49,070 bases of DNA from a virus: positions 1-49,070 of IMG/VR virus record IMGVR_UViG_3300031957_003819, one strand, 5' to 3'. This document shows, piece after piece, positions 46,898 through 49,070 of this stretch. Every line of letters starts with the position of its first letter. Position 1 is the first letter of the stretch. The notes below the pieces were generated by a model. It was given only the letters and a program-made list of their open reading frames with translations, had not been told where the DNA came from and made no database searches. A program made the translations under genes and the position numbers.

Positions 46898-47192
46898 AAT
46901 GATCATTGATCTGATGGCGCGGACTATCGACCCGGTTGCGTTCGAAACACCAAGAACCGCAAACAGGAAGACGGTGCAAAACCGATTGGCGGCGCAGGAG
47001 GTCGCTAGACGTCGGGCAACTGCCGCCCTGCAAGTCTATAAAGCCGCCATCTCCTCTGCCGGGTATGTGCTTATGCCGAGGGAGGCGACGCTGGAACTTA
47101 GCAATATCTCCGCCGAGTATTTCGGCGGCAGCTATAATGAATGGCTGGAAATGTGGGCGGCCCTCGTCTCCTCTCAAGAGGGGAAGCGGTGA
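46887..47192 (+). CDS. hypothetical protein
   Basis: This 101-residue helical protein overlaps its upstream neighbour by 11 bp. It has A-R-R-R-A-T-A-A-L-Q-V-Y-K-A-A, basic and amphipathic, and a Trp-rich C-terminus. No family is recognised. Confidence 0.5.
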   Translation: MKDEMIIDLMARTIDPVAFETPRTANRKTVQNRLAAQEVARRRATAALQVYKAAISSAGYVLMPREATLELSNISAEYFGGSYNEWLEMWAALVSSQEGKR

Positions 47193-47443
47193 TGGCGAAG
47201 CGAACCGTAATTCAGCGCATCCTACGCGACGACGACGATCATAGCGGGCAAACCATTCGACAGTGGGCGATCACTGTGGACGAGCCGGGCGGCGTCATGC
47301 TTACCGATTGTCCGGATGGAAACGGCTCCGGCTTTGTGATGCTGCGACGCGCAGACATCCCGCTACTGATTGCTGATCTGGAGCAAGCCCGCGCGCTTGA
47401 AGACGCCCCGCGCCCCACCACACAGAAGGACGTTGAGGAATGA
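47192..47443 (+). CDS. small hypothetical protein
   Basis: This 83-residue protein looks like a beta-rich fold (W-A-I-T-V-D-E-P-G-G-V-M-L-T-D) with a helical end (D-I-P-L-L-I-A-D-L-E-Q-A). No family is recognised. The ATG overlaps the previous stop as TGATG. Confidence 0.55.
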   Translation: MAKRTVIQRILRDDDDHSGQTIRQWAITVDEPGGVMLTDCPDGNGSGFVMLRRADIPLLIADLEQARALEDAPRPTTQKDVEE

Positions 47444-47676
47444 GCGAGCCCCAATTTGCGACGAAGATTCGCAAGGCCGCGCTCTACGATGATGGCAGCG
47501 AGCGGTTTGCAATCTCATATCCGGAAACCTTAGGTCCGAAAAACGACCCCGCCGTTTACGTCGAGGGCGCCGAAAGCTTCATGAGCCCGGGTGACGCGCG
47601 CATCCTTGCCTCGCTGCTTATCGAAGCTGCGGATTTCATGGACGCCAATCCGCCCCGCCCCAAGGAGCCCCGATAG
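47440..47676 (+). CDS. small hypothetical protein
   Basis: This 78-residue protein starts at an ATGA overlap. It has K-I-R-K-A-A-L-Y-D-D-G-S-E-R-F-A-I-S-Y and a helical end D-A-R-I-L-A-S-L-L-I-E-A-A. It resembles the preceding gene in its strand-then-helix build, so the two may be related. No family is recognised. Confidence 0.5.
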   Translation: MSEPQFATKIRKAALYDDGSERFAISYPETLGPKNDPAVYVEGAESFMSPGDARILASLLIEAADFMDANPPRPKEPR

Positions 47677-47677
47677 A

Positions 47678-47872
47678 GTGACAGCGCCCGTCCGCATAAC
47701 CAAAGCCGCCATGAAGCGCGCCATTTCGGTCGGAAAAGAGACCGGCGCGCACTCCGTGGCCTTTGAGCTATTTGACGGGGAGCGGATTGTGTTCAATCTT
47801 TCAGATCAGAAACAAGAAAAACAACCAGAAGACGAGTGGGAAGACCTGGACGATGACGAAGGTGGAGATTGA
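47678..47872 (+). CDS. small protein preceding the integrase, GTG start
   Basis: This 64-residue product starts at GTG with AAGGAG about 11 bases upstream. It has a short basic helix (I-T-K-A-A-M-K-R-A-I-S-V-G), a strand pair (V-A-F-E-L-F-D-G-E-R-I-V-F-N-L) and an acidic tail. It overlaps the integrase by 20 bp. Position before the integrase would suit an excisionase, but no HTH is visible. Confidence 0.45.
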   Translation: MTAPVRITKAAMKRAISVGKETGAHSVAFELFDGERIVFNLSDQKQEKQPEDEWEDLDDDEGGD

Positions 47873-49070
47873 CCTGCCGCCGCATGTGCATCCGATTGAG
47901 CGGATAACCGCGGCCGGCGAGATCAAATGGGATTTCTATTTCAGGGTGAAGCGCAACCGGCCGAAGAACTGGGGCGAGAACATAAGGCTGCCCCGGGATC
48001 CGGCGCTGCGGACGCGCGACGCCTGCGCCGCTGAGCTCGCTGCGGTGACCGCTGATGCGCAGGAATTGATCGAACAGCTTGAGCAGGCGCGGAAGGGACT
48101 CGATGTCGCTTCGGCCCCCAAGGGCTCGCTGGAATGGCTCATGGTCCGTTACCGCCAGAGCCGGGACTGGCCGACCAAGAAGAAAACCGTGGACTGGTAT
48201 GAGGGCGGCTGGAACTACATCAAGCCGTGGGCGCAGAAGAACGGGATGCGCTCCGTCGCCGGACTGCAATGGCCGCGCATCGTGAAGTTTATCGACCGCT
48301 TCAACGACAAGCCCGGAGCCCAGCGTCAGGTGATCCAGTTGCTGCAAACCCTGCTGCGGATCGCGGTGGACGAGGGGATCATCAAGCAGTCGCCATTCGT
48401 GGGCCATGAGCGCCGGCGCTGGAAGAAGGCCCGGAGCACTTACACCGTCGAGGTCTGCGACTACGAGCACGTCAGGGCCGCTGTGAAGGTGTTCCTGAAG
48501 GAGGGGCGCCGGTCGCTCGCCGTGGCGACTCTGATCGCGTTCGAGCTCATGCAATACCCTGAGCAGGTCTCCGGCTTCCGCCGTGGGGATCACTACGATC
48601 CGAAGTCCGGGGAGTTCATCTACAACCGGAACAAGACCAACGTGCCCTGCCGGGTCTCGGTGTCGCGGACGCTGCGCTGGTTCCTGCGGAAGTCCGACCT
48701 CTACCTGGTTGTCTCCGAGGAGACCGGGAAGCCCTACACCTCCGGCGTCTTGGCGAAGACCTTCCGCCGCATCCTGCAACGGGCCGACGTCCTGACGACG
48801 TTCCAGATGCGCTGGCTGCGTCACTCCGGGGTGTTCGAAGCGCGGCGCGCCGGGCTCGACCTCGAGACCATAGCCGACATCGGCGCATGGAAGTCCAGCG
48901 GCGCGGTGCAGGCCGTGATCGACAAGCATTACCGGGTTCCCGATGGCCGTCTAGCCAGTGAAGGGCAGGTCAAACGACAGGCCTACCGGAACGCTGAGCG
49001 AACAAAGAGTCGCACAGCCGGGCAGAAAGTTGTCGCACATCCCTCAGTGGGGAGGGCGCTAACCCCTTGA
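47853..49070 (+). CDS. tyrosine recombinase (phage integrase)
   Basis: The 405-residue enzyme has an N-terminal arm-binding region (residues 1-90), a core-binding helical domain (90-185) and a C-terminal catalytic domain. Visible catalytic residues are K261 (N-K-T), R323-H324 (W-L-R-H-S-G), W346 and the nucleophile Y360 (D-K-H-Y). The first catalytic Arg region reads M-Q-Y-P-E (Q234/Y235), and the His of H-x-L-R-H is R320; both are unusual. It is the last gene of the early operon and ends at the window edge. It should recombine the tRNA-Lys attachment site. Confidence 0.85.
   Translation: MTKVEIDLPPHVHPIERITAAGEIKWDFYFRVKRNRPKNWGENIRLPRDPALRTRDACAAELAAVTADAQELIEQLEQARKGLDVASAPKGSLEWLMVRYRQSRDWPTKKKTVDWYEGGWNYIKPWAQKNGMRSVAGLQWPRIVKFIDRFNDKPGAQRQVIQLLQTLLRIAVDEGIIKQSPFVGHERRRWKKARSTYTVEVCDYEHVRAAVKVFLKEGRRSLAVATLIAFELMQYPEQVSGFRRGDHYDPKSGEFIYNRNKTNVPCRVSVSRTLRWFLRKSDLYLVVSEETGKPYTSGVLAKTFRRILQRADVLTTFQMRWLRHSGVFEARRAGLDLETIADIGAWKSSGAVQAVIDKHYRVPDGRLASEGQVKRQAYRNAERTKSRTAGQKVVAHPSVGRALTP

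Noticed and set aside
1-49070. CRISPR array
   Set aside because: No regularly spaced direct repeats of suitable length were found.

Overview
The window is almost entirely one temperate podovirus-type prophage in a GC-rich bacterium, most likely an alphaproteobacterium. That reading rests on the GC-rich coding style, the gene families present and the tRNA-Lys insertion site. About 1.2 kb of lower-GC host DNA lies at the left: a two-helix membrane protein and a hypothetical gene. Next comes a 45-bp copy of the 3' half of a tRNA-Lys gene on the minus strand (1231-1275), which marks one prophage end. A tyrosine integrase (47853-49070) ends on the last base of the window, so the other end, where an intact tRNA-Lys is expected, lies just outside.

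Layout. (1) 1.5-3.4 kb, plus strand: a membrane acyltransferase, probably a lysogenic-conversion gene that modifies surface polysaccharide, and small unknown genes. (2) 3.4-26.7 kb, minus strand: the late genes. Read in transcription order they are a short HTH/TerS-like gene, large terminase, portal, Bbp19-like protein, scaffold, major capsid, Bbp16-like cement protein, an intrinsic terminator, two T7-type tail tubular proteins, three internal virion (ejection) proteins, a T7-type tail fibre and two further receptor-binding candidates, then lysozyme, holin and overlapping Rz/Rz1-type spanins. (3) 27.0-28.65 kb: an IS1595-family insertion sequence with 27-bp inverted repeats. Besides its transposase it has four small overlapping ORFs and its own promoter. 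(4) 28.7-37.7 kb, minus strand: small accessory genes, including two HTH regulators, a RuvC-like resolvase, a DNA methyltransferase, a HicA-like protein, an HNH endonuclease and a 279-bp gene-free stretch with strong RNA-like secondary structure. (5) 37.7-38.4 kb: the divergent genetic switch. An XRE gene (minus) and a second HTH gene (plus) are flanked by four copies of an operator TTCGCA-N6-TGCGAA. (6) 38.4-49.07 kb, plus strand: the early/recombination operon. It holds an ATPase-like protein, a RecE-like PD-(D/E)XK nuclease, a RecT-like annealing protein, a J-domain protein, a Ref-like HNH nuclease, many small unknown genes and the integrase as the last gene.

The genes are packed with ATGA, GTGA, TGATG or TAATG overlaps, so translational coupling seems general. 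Head genes resemble Bordetella BPP-1-type phages and tail genes resemble T7. No phage RNA polymerase, DNA polymerase or reverse transcriptase is present, so transcription and replication probably depend on the host. The most unusual items are the structured intergenic RNA candidate, the passenger ORFs inside the IS, the four-operator switch with a probably leaderless XRE mRNA, the EF-hand-like loop in the lysozyme, and the integrase with non-canonical catalytic positions.
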